The notes below the pieces were generated by a model. That model was not told where the DNA came from, made no database searches, and was given only the letters and a program-made list of their open reading frames with translations. Shown piece by piece: positions 55,233 to 64,000 of a stretch of 64,000 nucleotides of DNA (position 1 is the stretch's first letter; every line of letters starts with the position of its first letter). Source of the stretch: Pycnococcus provasolii (taxonomy: Eukaryota > Chlorophyta > Pseudoscourfieldiophyceae > Pseudoscourfieldiales > Pycnococcaceae); NCBI GenBank assembly GCA_938743325.2, contig OW568866.1:868001-932000 (forward strand), in the 5' to 3' direction. Position numbers and translations under genes: made by a program.

Positions 55233-57920
55233 CTATTCTTGCTCCGCCGACGCGGACGCGGACTCCTCCTGTTCCTTGGCGCCATCGGCGGACGACGCCA
55301 CCTTGTTGCTCTTGCCAAACTGCGCCACGGCGGCGATCTTGAATGCCGCCTTCTTCCATCGCCGACCTGCGACAGCGGCGGAAGCAAGGTTCTTCAAATC
55401 CGACTGAGGCTCCGATTTCGTTTCAAGCGCACGCATAAAGTCTTGATTCAGTAGCTCTTCCTTCTCGGCAGCCTCTTCCTTGCTTTCCGTGGGAGAAACC
55501 GGCAAGTCTGCCTTATCTCCATTGTCGCCAAATGGCGCGCCGCCCATTTCGGCATCGTCGGCACCGGCACCGGCGCCGGCGTCGGCACTTCCTGCGGGCT
55601 CAACGTCGACAGTTAAGCCAGCTTGTCCATCTACAATTCGCGTCTGACGACGGCTCGGTTTGCCAGAATCCCCATCCGACATCGTAGTCCTCCTCGATTC
55701 CGCTTCCTTCGCCGCGGCCACCTTTCGTGCCTTCGCCTTGAAGACTGCCGTGCGCGCATCCGCAATCTGCAGCATGAGAAACTTCAGCTCAGGGTAGACG
55801 CGTGAAACGTGCTGGAATCCATCTCGAGACAGCGAAAAGAGCTGCGTCACCACGATGGCGCGCGCGTGTGCGGTGCGCGTGGGACTCGCGTCGTACAAGA
55901 ACGAGAATTCACCAAAGTAAGATCCGGCGCCGAGCGTGGTGAACACGACGCCTGCGGCGGACTCAATCTGAATCTCGCCGCTGGATATGAAGAACATCTC
56001 GTCTGCAATCTCCTTCTCGCGGTACACGAGCTCGCCGGTCATGAGGCTGACAGGCTCCATGAGCGGAACGAGCATCATGGCGACGACGGGGTTGACCACC
56101 TTGAACAGAGGCACCTTCTCGACAAGGTCGCCACAGATATTCATTGCAATGTCCGTGCGAAGGTTGGGAGGCAGCTCGGCGAGCAGGTCTCGCTCCGAGA
56201 AGAGCTTGCGTGTGCGCCACGTGTTCTCGAAGAAGCGCAGGATCCTTGTGCGAAGGGTGGGGTCGAGGCGGCGGAAGCGGAAGTACTCTTTCCACTGCTC
56301 GACCATTTGTTCGTAAAGCGCACCACTGCGGTCCATGTTCATGATGAGCGTGCTCATGATACCGACGAGCGCCGCGTAGAACGACGCGCCGATGCACATG
56401 CTGAGCATGGTAATCCACAATTCCGCAACGGTGTAAGGCGGGTAAAGCCCGTACCCTATGCACAGCATGTGGCTAAGGCTCTTGAACAGCGCGTGCGTGT
56501 ACCTCACAAAGTTCGAGCGATTGAGCAGATCCTCGCGAACAACCCATCCGTCGGTGGGAAAGTGCTCAAGGTCCGCGGCGAAGAACTGCAGGCAGGCGTT
56601 GAGATGCGCGAAGAAGAGGATGAAGAAGACGAGCTTGATCATACGCAGCGCCGAGGAATTGGAGATGGTGAACGAGTGCTCCCACTTGGACATGTAGCGG
56701 AAAAGCCGCGGCAGGCGCAGCAGCCGGAGAAGGCGTGGAAGGCGGAGGTAGAGCAGCAAGTTCGAGCTCGCGGCGGACGACGCGGTGATGATGACGAGCA
56801 TATCGAATGGAAACGACGAGATGAGGTCGAAGGTGAACCACGTCGTCAGGTACTTGCGCCGCACGAGCTTGCGGTCCATGAGGACGTAACCTGCATCGTC
56901 GAATCCGGTGTGAAAGTTCAGGAAGATGTCAAGCAAGAACAGCAGATCGATGACGAGGTCGGTGATGGCGAGCGGCGACCACTTCGACTTCTCAGAGAAG
57001 CCTATGCGCACGGGAACGATGAGGCAGTTGTAGCATACGCACAGCGCCATGAGCGCATCCCAGTGTAATCTGAAGTTGTCCCTTGGATCGAAGAATACAG
57101 CGTTGGCGGCGGTGGAGGCGGAGACGGACGCGGACATACGACGATGTTTTGTCTGGTGGAGTTGCTGCAGCTGATGGTCTTCGTCAAAGTCGTCACCTGC
57201 TGGTTGGCGTCTTGTCCACGAGATGCATGGGATGGACGAGTGCGACTGCGTTGGCGTTGGCGCGTCGTCGTATTGTCGGTGCTGATCCCAGGCGGCATTG
57301 TGACGGTTGCGCGTTGGCGACGGTGAGCCGCGTGATGATTTCGAGTCCGCTGGCGAAGTTGCGGCGGCGCCGCCATTCTTTTTGTCCTCCAAGCTTGTTT
57401 TATCCGAGCTCATTCTCTTTGCCGGCACTTGGCCAAAGAAACGCTGGTGCATGCGTCTTCGCCTGTCCACGTCCAAGCTCGAGTACCCGTCGTACTTTTT
57501 GAGTTCGTCGTCGAGCGTCGAGTCTATGAGACCTTGTGAGTTTGGCGACTTGGCCGTAGCGCCTGGCGGCGTTGGCGAGATGTTCAATTTGCTTCTCGGC
57601 GGCCTTCTCGTGATGCGCGGTTCGATTCCCCCTTCGCGGCTTTCGGGGGACATCATGGCGTTTGGCGACGAACCTGCGGAGTTGCTGTTTGCGCCTTGCG
57701 GCGACCTTGCGGCTGCTGGCGGGGAGGGTTGCAAGGCTGCGTTGTTTCCGTGATGTGAGGCACTGTGGTGGTTCGAGGCGTCAGAGACGGACTTCTTCTC
57801 GTCTTGCGAGTGCCCTGACGTGTCTACCGTAGCGCCGGTATCGCTGATACGCTTCTCCGTAACCTGTGCGCCGCTCACCTGCGCAGCAGCTGGCGTATGA
57901 TGATGGTCCGCCATCATCAT
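55233..57920 (-). CDS. HCN/CNG-like cation channel with cyclic-nucleotide-binding domain
   Basis: 895 residues. Six membrane segments lie at about 286-530, including a voltage sensor S4 with arginines every third residue (YLRLPRLLRLLRLPRLFRYM, ~391-410). The pore loop carries CIGYG (487-491), the HCN-type filter sequence, suggesting a K+-preferring or mixed K+/Na+ pore. A C-linker follows (RFRRLDPTLRTRILRFFENT), then a cyclic-nucleotide-binding domain (about 605-700) with the phosphate-binding cassette FGEFSFLYDASPTRTAHARA, where the key Glu and Arg-Thr are present. The 280-residue N terminus is disordered, His/Ser/Pro-rich; the C terminus is acidic and Ala-rich. It probably lies in the plasma or ciliary membrane (inference). 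The first three codons are ATG, so the exact start is uncertain by two residues. Confidence 0.92.
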   Translation of the reverse strand: MMMADHHHTPAAAQVSGAQVTEKRISDTGATVDTSGHSQDEKKSVSDASNHHSASHHGNNAALQPSPPAAARSPQGANSNSAGSSPNAMMSPESREGGIEPRITRRPPRSKLNISPTPPGATAKSPNSQGLIDSTLDDELKKYDGYSSLDVDRRRRMHQRFFGQVPAKRMSSDKTSLEDKKNGGAAATSPADSKSSRGSPSPTRNRHNAAWDQHRQYDDAPTPTQSHSSIPCISWTRRQPAGDDFDEDHQLQQLHQTKHRRMSASVSASTAANAVFFDPRDNFRLHWDALMALCVCYNCLIVPVRIGFSEKSKWSPLAITDLVIDLLFLLDIFLNFHTGFDDAGYVLMDRKLVRRKYLTTWFTFDLISSFPFDMLVIITASSAASSNLLLYLRLPRLLRLLRLPRLFRYMSKWEHSFTISNSSALRMIKLVFFILFFAHLNACLQFFAADLEHFPTDGWVVREDLLNRSNFVRYTHALFKSLSHMLCIGYGLYPPYTVAELWITMLSMCIGASFYAALVGIMSTLIMNMDRSGALYEQMVEQWKEYFRFRRLDPTLRTRILRFFENTWRTRKLFSERDLLAELPPNLRTDIAMNICGDLVEKVPLFKVVNPVVAMMLVPLMEPVSLMTGELVYREKEIADEMFFISSGEIQIESAAGVVFTTLGAGSYFGEFSFLYDASPTRTAHARAIVVTQLFSLSRDGFQHVSRVYPELKFLMLQIADARTAVFKAKARKVAAAKEAESRRTTMSDGDSGKPSRRQTRIVDGQAGLTVDVEPAGSADAGAGAGADDAEMGGAPFGDNGDKADLPVSPTESKEEAAEKEELLNQDFMRALETKSEPQSDLKNLASAAVAGRRWKKAAFKIAAVAQFGKSNKVASSADGAKEQEESASASAEQE

Positions 57921-58290
57921 AGGTCAGGTCCCTTATGTACAACAAAATAACAATGATGCCAAAAATGCATGTGTTCGAGCCTGACACATCGCTGAGACAG
58001 AGCCAGGCAGACTGCACGTGCACGTGAGAGAGAGAGAGAGAGAGGCCATGGTGCGGTGCCGAACCGGCAGGGCGCGAACCGGCATTCGTTGGCCCCGGAC
58101 GAAGACGACGTCTCGGGAGCGGAGGGGAAGGGAACGGTTAAGGTTAGGAAAGAAAACGTTCGGGTTTTCTCGAAGAACTGTGACTTACCTGTACAGTATG
58201 GTATGATTTTGCGGGTGGCCGACCACTGACCATCCTCCATCTGTCAAATTTTGTCTTTACTGTATTACTGGTTCATTACACTTAAGTCAT
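57921..58290. other. Intergenic spacer between channel and PIF1 genes
   Basis: 370 bp upstream of the channel gene and downstream of the PIF1 gene. It includes a (GA)n run at 58027-58042; no gene is seen. Confidence 0.6.
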
Positions 58291-60801
58291 TCAACGTGGC
58301 GGCCACCACGACGCATTCTGACGTGGTGGTGGGGCGATGTTGCCACCAAGAAAAGAGGGAGTAGGTCGTGCTTCCAGCTGATGTCCGCTGCTTTGGCGTG
58401 GGGGCACTGCCTCGCACGCCTGCGGCGGCGAGAACTGCGAGGCAAAACCACTACTGTGGCGTTGCGGCATTGGCTGCTGCACAAAGCTGCCGCCACCACT
58501 CGCGGGTGGTGAATGCAGGTCGCTGCTCTGGCGTGGCAGCGTGGAAGGTGGCATTGGCAGCAGCATAAAGCTGCCGCCACCACTCGCGGGTGGTGAATGC
58601 AGGAGGCCGCTGCTCTGGCGTGGCAGCGTGGAATATGGCATTGGCTGCTGCACAAAACTGCCGCCACCACTCGCGGGTGGTGAATGCAGGGGGCCGCTGC
58701 TCTGGCGTGGCAGCGTGGAATGTGGCATTGGCTGCGCAAAGCTGCCGCCACTCAGGCGTGGCGGTGCTGCTGCATATGGAGCCACATAGTGTGCGGTCGC
58801 AGCCCCTGAAGACGCTGCTACCGCCGCCGCCGCCGCTGATGAAGGCGCAAAGACTTGCCTGTAGAATTGTGCGACGGCAGGGTGTGCCTTCACTTTGCTT
58901 TCCACAAATCCCCGGACACTAAGGCCTTCACAGTCCACGGCGCGCGAAAGTGCCACGTACACCTGCCCGAAGTCGAATGCGTCGCCCACGACAGCCTCCA
59001 TGTACTGCAGCGTCATTCCTTGACACCGGTGGACCGTGAGCGCCCACGCCAGCTTGAGAGGAATTTGAAGGCGGTCGGCGTACTTGCCCTCCGCGAATGC
59101 CGAGAACGCTGCAGGCCCAAGAATCACCTGGACACGTTTGCCCATTCCATTCTCGAAGCTCACTATGGGAAACTTGGTGAATCCCTCCAGGGACACCAAG
59201 CCATCCTTCGTGGCGTTGGGCCCGGTCATGCGATACGTGCTGTTCACATCCTTCTGAGAAGAGGAGAATCCCACGACGACGCCACGTGATCCATTGACCA
59301 GACCGTTGCCTGGTGAGCCGGTTGAGTCGATCGCACGCAGCAGTACCACCTGCGCACCCTTCTTGAGTCGAAGCTGAGCTGGTGCGGGCGCGCTCTTCTC
59401 GAGCATTTCGCGCACCGCGCCGCGATCGCCGACGTCTCGGGCGTTGATTGACACCTCCTCGCTTGGAAGCCTAGCCAAGTTCTGCAGGTTTTCTGCATCG
59501 ACATCCCTGTTAGTGGCGTAGAGACGTGTTGGCAAAATGTCGTCGCCTGACTCTCCACGTCGAGGCGGCAGTGGGCGGCTCACCTTGGCGAGAAGGGTTC
59601 GCGTACGCGCATCCACGATCCCGCGACGCAGCGTCTGAAGCGCATGAATCAATTCCGGATCCTTCTGTCTCACCACATCAACGAGTTCGATGCACTCGAA
59701 GCTGGCTGCTTTCCATGACGCGCTCATAAAGCAGAATGGCGGTGTATACGCGGTCTTGTTGACGGGTGGGAGCTGGAAAAAGTCGCCAGTCGCTATCACC
59801 TGCATTCCACCGAATGGGACGTCAGGATTCTCGCGAATCTCGCGTCCCACTGCGTCGAGCTTTGCGAGCAAGTCCGCGTCCAGCATGGACACTTCGTCAA
59901 TAATCAGCACTTCGGTGGCGATCCATCGCTGCTTCGCGGTCTTGCTGCTGTGCACTCGGTCGACGACGCTTTCGACCTTACCAGCAGCGAGACCAGCGCC
60001 TATGAATTTGTGCACCGTCGTTCCTCCGAGCGGCATTGCGGCGATGCCCGTCGGTGCGACGACAGCCACCTTGGTGTCGTCGCCGCTGTACCGTTTGTGC
60101 CTCAGCAGTGCGATGAGAGTTTTTGTGACGAAGCTCTTTCCTGTTCCTGCCGATCCGGTGAAGAAGACGTTTCTCTTCTGGTTGACGGCCAAGTCGAGTA
60201 CGCGTCGCTGCGTCTCGTTCATTTGCGTTTTTGACTTTTCTGCATCTGCAAGACTCATCGTGTTTGGGATCGCCTTTGGGGCGGCGGTTGTAGAAGCTGC
60301 CCCACCGGTACTGCTGTCTCTCCGTGGTTTTTTGATTGCGTTCTTTTGCACGGCGTTGAGGAACATGGGGTGCACGTTCGGTGTTGCGCCGCCCGTGTTA
60401 GCGTTCGCGTCCACTGTAGCTCCCGGAAGCCTCTCCTGTGTATGTTCCTGTGTTGCAGCGTTTCGTTTCCGACTGATCGTTCGCGCGACATGTTCTTGTA
60501 CGATACGAAGTACGTCATCCCCATATTCCCGACACTTCGAAGAACCCACCCCGTTGATTCGCGCCAATTCCGCCAGCGACGAAGGAAAAGAGCTAGAGAT
60601 GGCTTCGAGGACGGCGTTCGAGAAGATGCAGAACGCCGGCATTGACGTCGTTCGTCGGACGGCGTTCGAGAACGCCGGCATTGACTTCTTACCGGCCAAA
60701 GACAATGACTTACACTTCTCGGATCGCCAAGTCTTCAATGCAGTGAAAAGGAGAGCGGATGACGATGACGAGGAGGTGGAAGGCGCCATGGTGGACATCA
60801 C
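58291..60801 (-). CDS. PIF1-family DNA helicase with N-terminal HRDC-like segment and C-terminal repeats
   Basis: 836 residues. PIF1 helicases are 5'-to-3' SF1B enzymes acting at G-quadruplexes, telomeres and in organelle DNA maintenance. The core (about 190-690) has Walker A TGSAGTGKS (215-222), APTGIAA, Walker B LIIDEVSMLD (D302/E303), the GDFFQLPPV motif and the closing TVHRCQGMTL and QVYVALSRA motifs. Ahead of it, residues about 60-110 (SSLAELARINGVGSSKCREYGDDVLRIVQ) look like the second half of an HRDC domain, as in RecQ helicases. Behind it, residues about 700-800 hold four 28-29-residue repeats (S-P-P-A-S-G-G-G-S-F ... S-T-L-P-R-Q-S-S). An 80-bp stretch near 60605-60685 also contains a duplicated NAGID/FENAG unit. 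The cellular compartment is unclear. Confidence 0.9.
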   Translation of the reverse strand: MMSTMAPSTSSSSSSALLFTALKTWRSEKCKSLSLAGKKSMPAFSNAVRRTTSMPAFCIFSNAVLEAISSSFPSSLAELARINGVGSSKCREYGDDVLRIVQEHVARTISRKRNAATQEHTQERLPGATVDANANTGGATPNVHPMFLNAVQKNAIKKPRRDSSTGGAASTTAAPKAIPNTMSLADAEKSKTQMNETQRRVLDLAVNQKRNVFFTGSAGTGKSFVTKTLIALLRHKRYSGDDTKVAVVAPTGIAAMPLGGTTVHKFIGAGLAAGKVESVVDRVHSSKTAKQRWIATEVLIIDEVSMLDADLLAKLDAVGREIRENPDVPFGGMQVIATGDFFQLPPVNKTAYTPPFCFMSASWKAASFECIELVDVVRQKDPELIHALQTLRRGIVDARTRTLLAKVSRPLPPRRGESGDDILPTRLYATNRDVDAENLQNLARLPSEEVSINARDVGDRGAVREMLEKSAPAPAQLRLKKGAQVVLLRAIDSTGSPGNGLVNGSRGVVVGFSSSQKDVNSTYRMTGPNATKDGLVSLEGFTKFPIVSFENGMGKRVQVILGPAAFSAFAEGKYADRLQIPLKLAWALTVHRCQGMTLQYMEAVVGDAFDFGQVYVALSRAVDCEGLSVRGFVESKVKAHPAVAQFYRQVFAPSSAAAAAVAASSGAATAHYVAPYAAAPPRLSGGSFAQPMPHSTLPRQSSGPLHSPPASGGGSFVQQPMPYSTLPRQSSGLLHSPPASGGGSFMLLPMPPSTLPRQSSDLHSPPASGGGSFVQQPMPQRHSSGFASQFSPPQACEAVPPRQSSGHQLEARPTPSFLGGNIAPPPRQNASWWPPR
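58400..58770. repeat. 84/87-bp tandem coding repeats in the PIF1 gene
   Basis: About four copies of a unit starting CTGCCGCCACCACT, spaced 84, 87 and 84 bp, all in frame. They encode the Gly/Ser/Pro-rich tail of the PIF1 helicase; copies differ mainly by CAG/TAT-type short changes. Confidence 0.9.
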
Positions 60802-62220
60802 CTGGAAAGAGACAAGTTGAGCGGGTCAATGAATGAAGCGAGGATGAGCGATTCAAAAACTTGAACGGGGGAGGCGAAGCAGGCCCGAAGTCAGTCAGGG
60901 CCTCGAGGCAAAGCAGGCCAGCCGGGTTCGGGCTTTGTTGTTCACTTGTTCCTCGTGCGGTTCCCTCGCGCTCAGCTCGTCTGCACGCACCTTTTTCCTA
61001 ATCAGTCAGCAGCGGTTTTGCGTCCACCTTGTTCAAGTCTACCACGTGCAAATCCGGTGCTCGCAACGCCGCCATGCATGGTAGTCGTCTTGATGAGGGC
61101 GCCGAAAGCCCCCGTGTACAACTGCTCGTACTGGCAAAGCCGTGTAGTAGTGGTGATACGTGTCGCAGCATGGTGTGTGTTGACCTTAAGGAGTCAAACG
61201 TGTGTTCAAAGGTAAAAAAGTGTTACTCAAAAGGAACGAAAAACGTATAGGGACCCGCCGCCTCCAGGGTCACGGAAGTCCCCCTCTTAGCTAACCATAG
61301 TAGTAAGTATTGCGCAGGGTCAGGGTCTTCGTCGCGTTGGTCATGAGGGAAACGGCGAAACGCACTCGCAGGCAAAATGAGCGGTTTAAATCAATGCTCT
61401 CCACAACTCCCTCCGTGCGTGCGTGCCTGTACACCCGGGTCCCGTGCTTCATGACCGCCCAATCCTTGCCCCAAGCGTCATGCGTACACACGGAGACTCT
61501 GTCTCCGACGGCGAAGACGTGCGCGTCGGCTATCACTTTTAGGTGGGTACTTGCGGTAGTACCTGGGTACTTGGGTAAGTAGTAAGTACCCCGAAAATTC
61601 AAACAATCTGGTTTTGAGGTAGGCAACTTCCTCAACAATTCAACAGGGTTGTAAACTTGTAATCGCTCGTTACCCCGTTTTCATCAATGTAGCCCTTCGT
61701 GCTCCTATGACAAAAACCTTGTCTTGTTCGGCGAGTGATGGGCCGCATTCTTGATCGTGCTGAGCGTGTCCACGATGTCGTCCGGCACGGCACGCAGAGT
61801 ACATCCGAAGTCGCGAAATGCGGCTTTACGCCCCATAACACCCTGCAGGACGATGGCGCGGCACTCCTAGATTTGACGGAGATTTTAAGTAGTGATTCAG
61901 TTCGTCGACCGTCCAAGGCTTCGAAGCAGCACGCTTCTCTTTCACTCGCGCCCCTTTTGTGGGAGGGAACGCCGCCGCGTCGCCGTTGACACAGCTTATA
62001 GGAGCCGGGACGTGCGGGAGGTCCCCACACGAAGCACACGTCTGGAATGTTTACATGTATGTGCATGCCGCCATTCATTTTTTGGCACGACCGGGATCCC
62101 CAAGTGCCCAACTTATCATGGATCCGACAGATGGTTCTACGGCGGATCCCCGGGGAACCTAAGTAGACCTGTGGTGTGGTCCCACCTGCCGGTGCTGATC
62201 AAAAATCGCATGCGAGTAGT
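60802..62220. other. 1.4-kb divergent intergenic region with possible gene relic
   Basis: This lies between the starts of PIF1 (minus) and PIG-O (plus). On the minus strand 61291-61638 has an open frame reading HVFAVGDRVSV, AWGKDWAV and GVVESI, a pattern that looks like a small beta-barrel domain. Just upstream, more protein-like stretches appear in broken frames (about 61640-61980). I could not name a family. The remainder has no gene. Confidence 0.35.
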
Positions 62221-64000
62221 ATGGCCGACGCTGCGTCGTCACACTTGACGTGTCGTCGTCGTCATTCTCGGCGGCGTCTTGACCTCTTTTTGATATTGGC
62301 AGTGCACGTCTTAGCTCTCTCAGGATTCATTCTTGCCTTCTTTCTCTCGCGATCCGATGTCACGCTGTCCTCATCCTGCCGTGATCCGTTGGACGTGCTT
62401 GATGGTGATGCACTTGGTGATGCACTTGGTGATGGTGAAGGAATCTCAACCTCTTCGTCGTCGTCTTCGTCGTCGTGCGCGCGAACGTGGGGTGCACGAT
62501 CAGTGTCGAAAGTTCTTGTCGTCGTGATTGACGCGCTTAGGAGAGACCTGGCGACTGCTGCGACGACTGGGACGATACAACAGCACAACAACGCACAAAG
62601 AAGAAGCAGCCCCAAAACGCCGCCGCCGAGGCTGAAAAGCATCGACGAAGTGATTGAAAACGCCTTGTACAAAAACAAAGGTCTTGCCACGACGCGCGTG
62701 CGAAAATTTATCGCAGACCCGCCAACGACCACCGTGCAGCGCCTCAAGGGAATCGCCACGGGGGCCGTGCCCGCGTTCGCGGACATAACAAAGTCGTTCG
62801 GAGGGTCAGCCGTGACCACGGACAACGTCGTCGCGCAGTGCCTCGCGCACGGACTACGCGTGCGCTTCTTCGGCGACGAGGCGTGGGGCGAGCTCTTTCC
62901 CAGCTTGCTTGACGCAAACACGAGCAGGCCGTTCCCGTCGCTGAATGTGCGCGACCTGCACGGCGTCGACCGAGGAGTGCGATCAAGCCTGTTCCCGATG
63001 CTCGAAGACGGCGACGACGACTGGGACGTAGCCATCGCGCACTACCTCGGAGTAGACCACGTTGGACACATACACGGCGTGCACAGCGACGCGATGAAGT
63101 CCAAGCTGGAAGAAATGGACGACGACCTGAGGCGCATCTTCTCCCACTTCGTGCGCATGGCGCAACCAGGTGGGTCGCTCGAAGGCGGTCTACTTCTCGT
63201 TCTTGGCGACCACGGGCAGACGGACGGGGGCGATCATGGCGGAGGTACGCCACCGGAGGTGGATGCCGCGCTGTTCGCGGCGGCGGTTCCATCGAACAAG
63301 CACGCGATCATGCAAAAGGAGGAGGAGGAAGAGAAGGTCGTCGTCGACGACGACGAATCGATGCCGCAGATTGACCTTGCGCCGACGCTCGCGCTTCTAC
63401 TCGGTATACCGGTGCCATACACATCCGTCGGTCGCGTTGACCGTGCTCTGTGGCGACTAGCTGGGCGAACTCCGTATCATGCCGCGCTGCGTCGAAATGC
63501 TTGGCAGGTGAAGCGGTACCTGGACACTCAGATGAGTGCGGGCGCATTGTCCGCCTCCGAGCTTGCGTCGCTGCGGGAGGAGTACACGAATGCAACATCT
63601 ATCTCCGGTCGCGAGGCGGAGGCGCCGCTGCGCGAATACCTCGCGAATGCCGCTGCACTCGTCACGGCGAAATGGGTGGCATTCGACCTGCCCGGAATGC
63701 TGGTTAGCATCGCCGCGCTCCTGCTTTCGCTTGAGTTTGCCGCAATGTGCGCGGCGGGGGAGACGAACGCGACGACGACGACGACGACGACTATGACAAT
63801 ATTGTCCTTGTGGGCTGCGGGCGTGTCGGCGACTTCGTACGTGTTGTTTCGTGGCGGCGTTGCCATCTCAGCGGCGCTTGGTGCATGTGCTATGGCAGCC
63901 AGGGCGCTCGCGGATCAGATGCTGACGACAACGACGACCAAGTTCTTTGATTCTGTATTCAGAGGTTGTGGTGATGTGTCCACAGCCGTTCCGCGTGGTG
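62221..64000 (+). CDS. PIGO: GPI ethanolamine phosphate transferase PIG-O, 5' part (runs off window)
   Basis: Adds phosphoethanolamine to the third mannose of the GPI anchor in the ER membrane; needed to attach GPI-anchored proteins. The frame is open from ATG 62221 (in-frame stop at 62164) to the window edge: 593 codons, no intron seen. It begins with an Arg-rich leader and a membrane helix (LFLILAVHVLALSGFILAFF). The lumenal alkaline-phosphatase-like domain has VVIDALRRD (metal-binding D104), DPPTTTVQRLKG (nucleophile Thr near 170), FFGDEAWGELFP, the FPSLNVRDL motif, IAHYLGVDHVGHIHG and LGDHGQTDGGDHGGG, all as in PIG-O. At the right edge (63690 onward) the first of the C-terminal polytopic membrane helices begins. 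Between the two parts is an acidic loop (EEEEEKVVVDDDE). The 3' half is outside the window. Confidence 0.93.
   Translation, partial: MADAASSHLTCRRRHSRRRLDLFLILAVHVLALSGFILAFFLSRSDVTLSSSCRDPLDVLDGDALGDALGDGEGISTSSSSSSSSCARTWGARSVSKVLVVVIDALRRDLATAATTGTIQQHNNAQRRSSPKTPPPRLKSIDEVIENALYKNKGLATTRVRKFIADPPTTTVQRLKGIATGAVPAFADITKSFGGSAVTTDNVVAQCLAHGLRVRFFGDEAWGELFPSLLDANTSRPFPSLNVRDLHGVDRGVRSSLFPMLEDGDDDWDVAIAHYLGVDHVGHIHGVHSDAMKSKLEEMDDDLRRIFSHFVRMAQPGGSLEGGLLLVLGDHGQTDGGDHGGGTPPEVDAALFAAAVPSNKHAIMQKEEEEEKVVVDDDESMPQIDLAPTLALLLGIPVPYTSVGRVDRALWRLAGRTPYHAALRRNAWQVKRYLDTQMSAGALSASELASLREEYTNATSISGREAEAPLREYLANAAALVTAKWVAFDLPGMLVSIAALLLSLEFAAMCAAGETNATTTTTTTMTILSLWAAGVSATSYVLFRGGVAISAALGACAMAARALADQMLTTTTTKFFDSVFRGCGDVSTAVPRG

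Noticed and set aside
55809-57068. 419-residue plus-strand frame over the channel gene
   Set aside because: Antisense shadow of the membrane and CNBD coding region, charged and motif-free.
57615-57635. tRNA T-arm-like motif GGTTCGATTCCCCC
   Set aside because: It lies within the channel coding sequence and has no D-arm, anticodon arm or acceptor stem at the right distances.
62262-63035. 257-residue minus-strand frame with a hydrophobic stretch
   Set aside because: Antisense to the PIG-O lumenal domain, whose catalytic motifs are unambiguous on the plus strand.

Overview
This window looks like nuclear DNA from a small, gene-dense, flagellated green alga. Signs of a plastid-bearing green lineage are a CHUP1-type chloroplast-positioning protein, a two-domain GroES (Cpn20-type) co-chaperonin, an HHL1-like plastid protein, a plastid- or mitochondrion-type RlmH, and a wall-protein-like PPSPPP linker. 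Signs of motile cilia are DRC11 and CFAP52. Eukaryotic markers include reticulon, prefoldin 2, COMMD4, U1A/U2B'', a cyclic-nucleotide-binding channel, PIF1 and PIG-O. A prasinophyte-grade alga (for example the Pycnococcus/Pseudoscourfieldia group) would fit, but that is inference. Genes are mostly single-exon; the three introns I can place are 93, 129 and 334 bp.

Layout. 1-1.9 kb: the stalk and GED part of a dynamin-family gene between two direct repeats of about 155 bp. 1.96-23.96 kb: one uninterrupted 22-kb minus-strand gene for a 7,333-residue secreted type I membrane protein (about 12 LamG-like modules, cadherin-like modules, two ShK-like cysteine modules, a REJ/PKD and GAIN-like stalk, a PPSPPP linker, one membrane helix). 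24-25.9 kb: gene-free DNA with minisatellites. 25.9-33.8 kb: reticulon, a seven-repeat RCC1-like protein, prefoldin 2, COMMD4, HHL1-like protein, DRC11. 33.8-43 kb: simple repeats, TruA, an inverted second copy of the RCC1-like gene, Cpn20, U1A/U2B'', RlmH and a secreted LRR protein, with (CCCTAA)n arrays beside several start codons. 43.5-50 kb: CFAP52, an unrecognised protein, a DUF218 protein, an unrecognised plastid-type membrane protein. 51-64 kb: CHUP1-like protein, a foldback element, an HCN/CNG-like channel, a PIF1 helicase with an N-terminal HRDC-like segment, and the start of PIG-O, which runs off the right edge.

There is no operon logic. Several genes share short head-to-head intergenic regions (COMMD4/HHL1-like, RlmH/LRR, DUF218/49156). 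Functional themes are ciliary structure, RNA processing and modification, plastid biology, and the cell surface. I recognised no retroviral, Polinton-like or other virus-derived element, no rRNA, no convincing tRNA and no CRISPR array.
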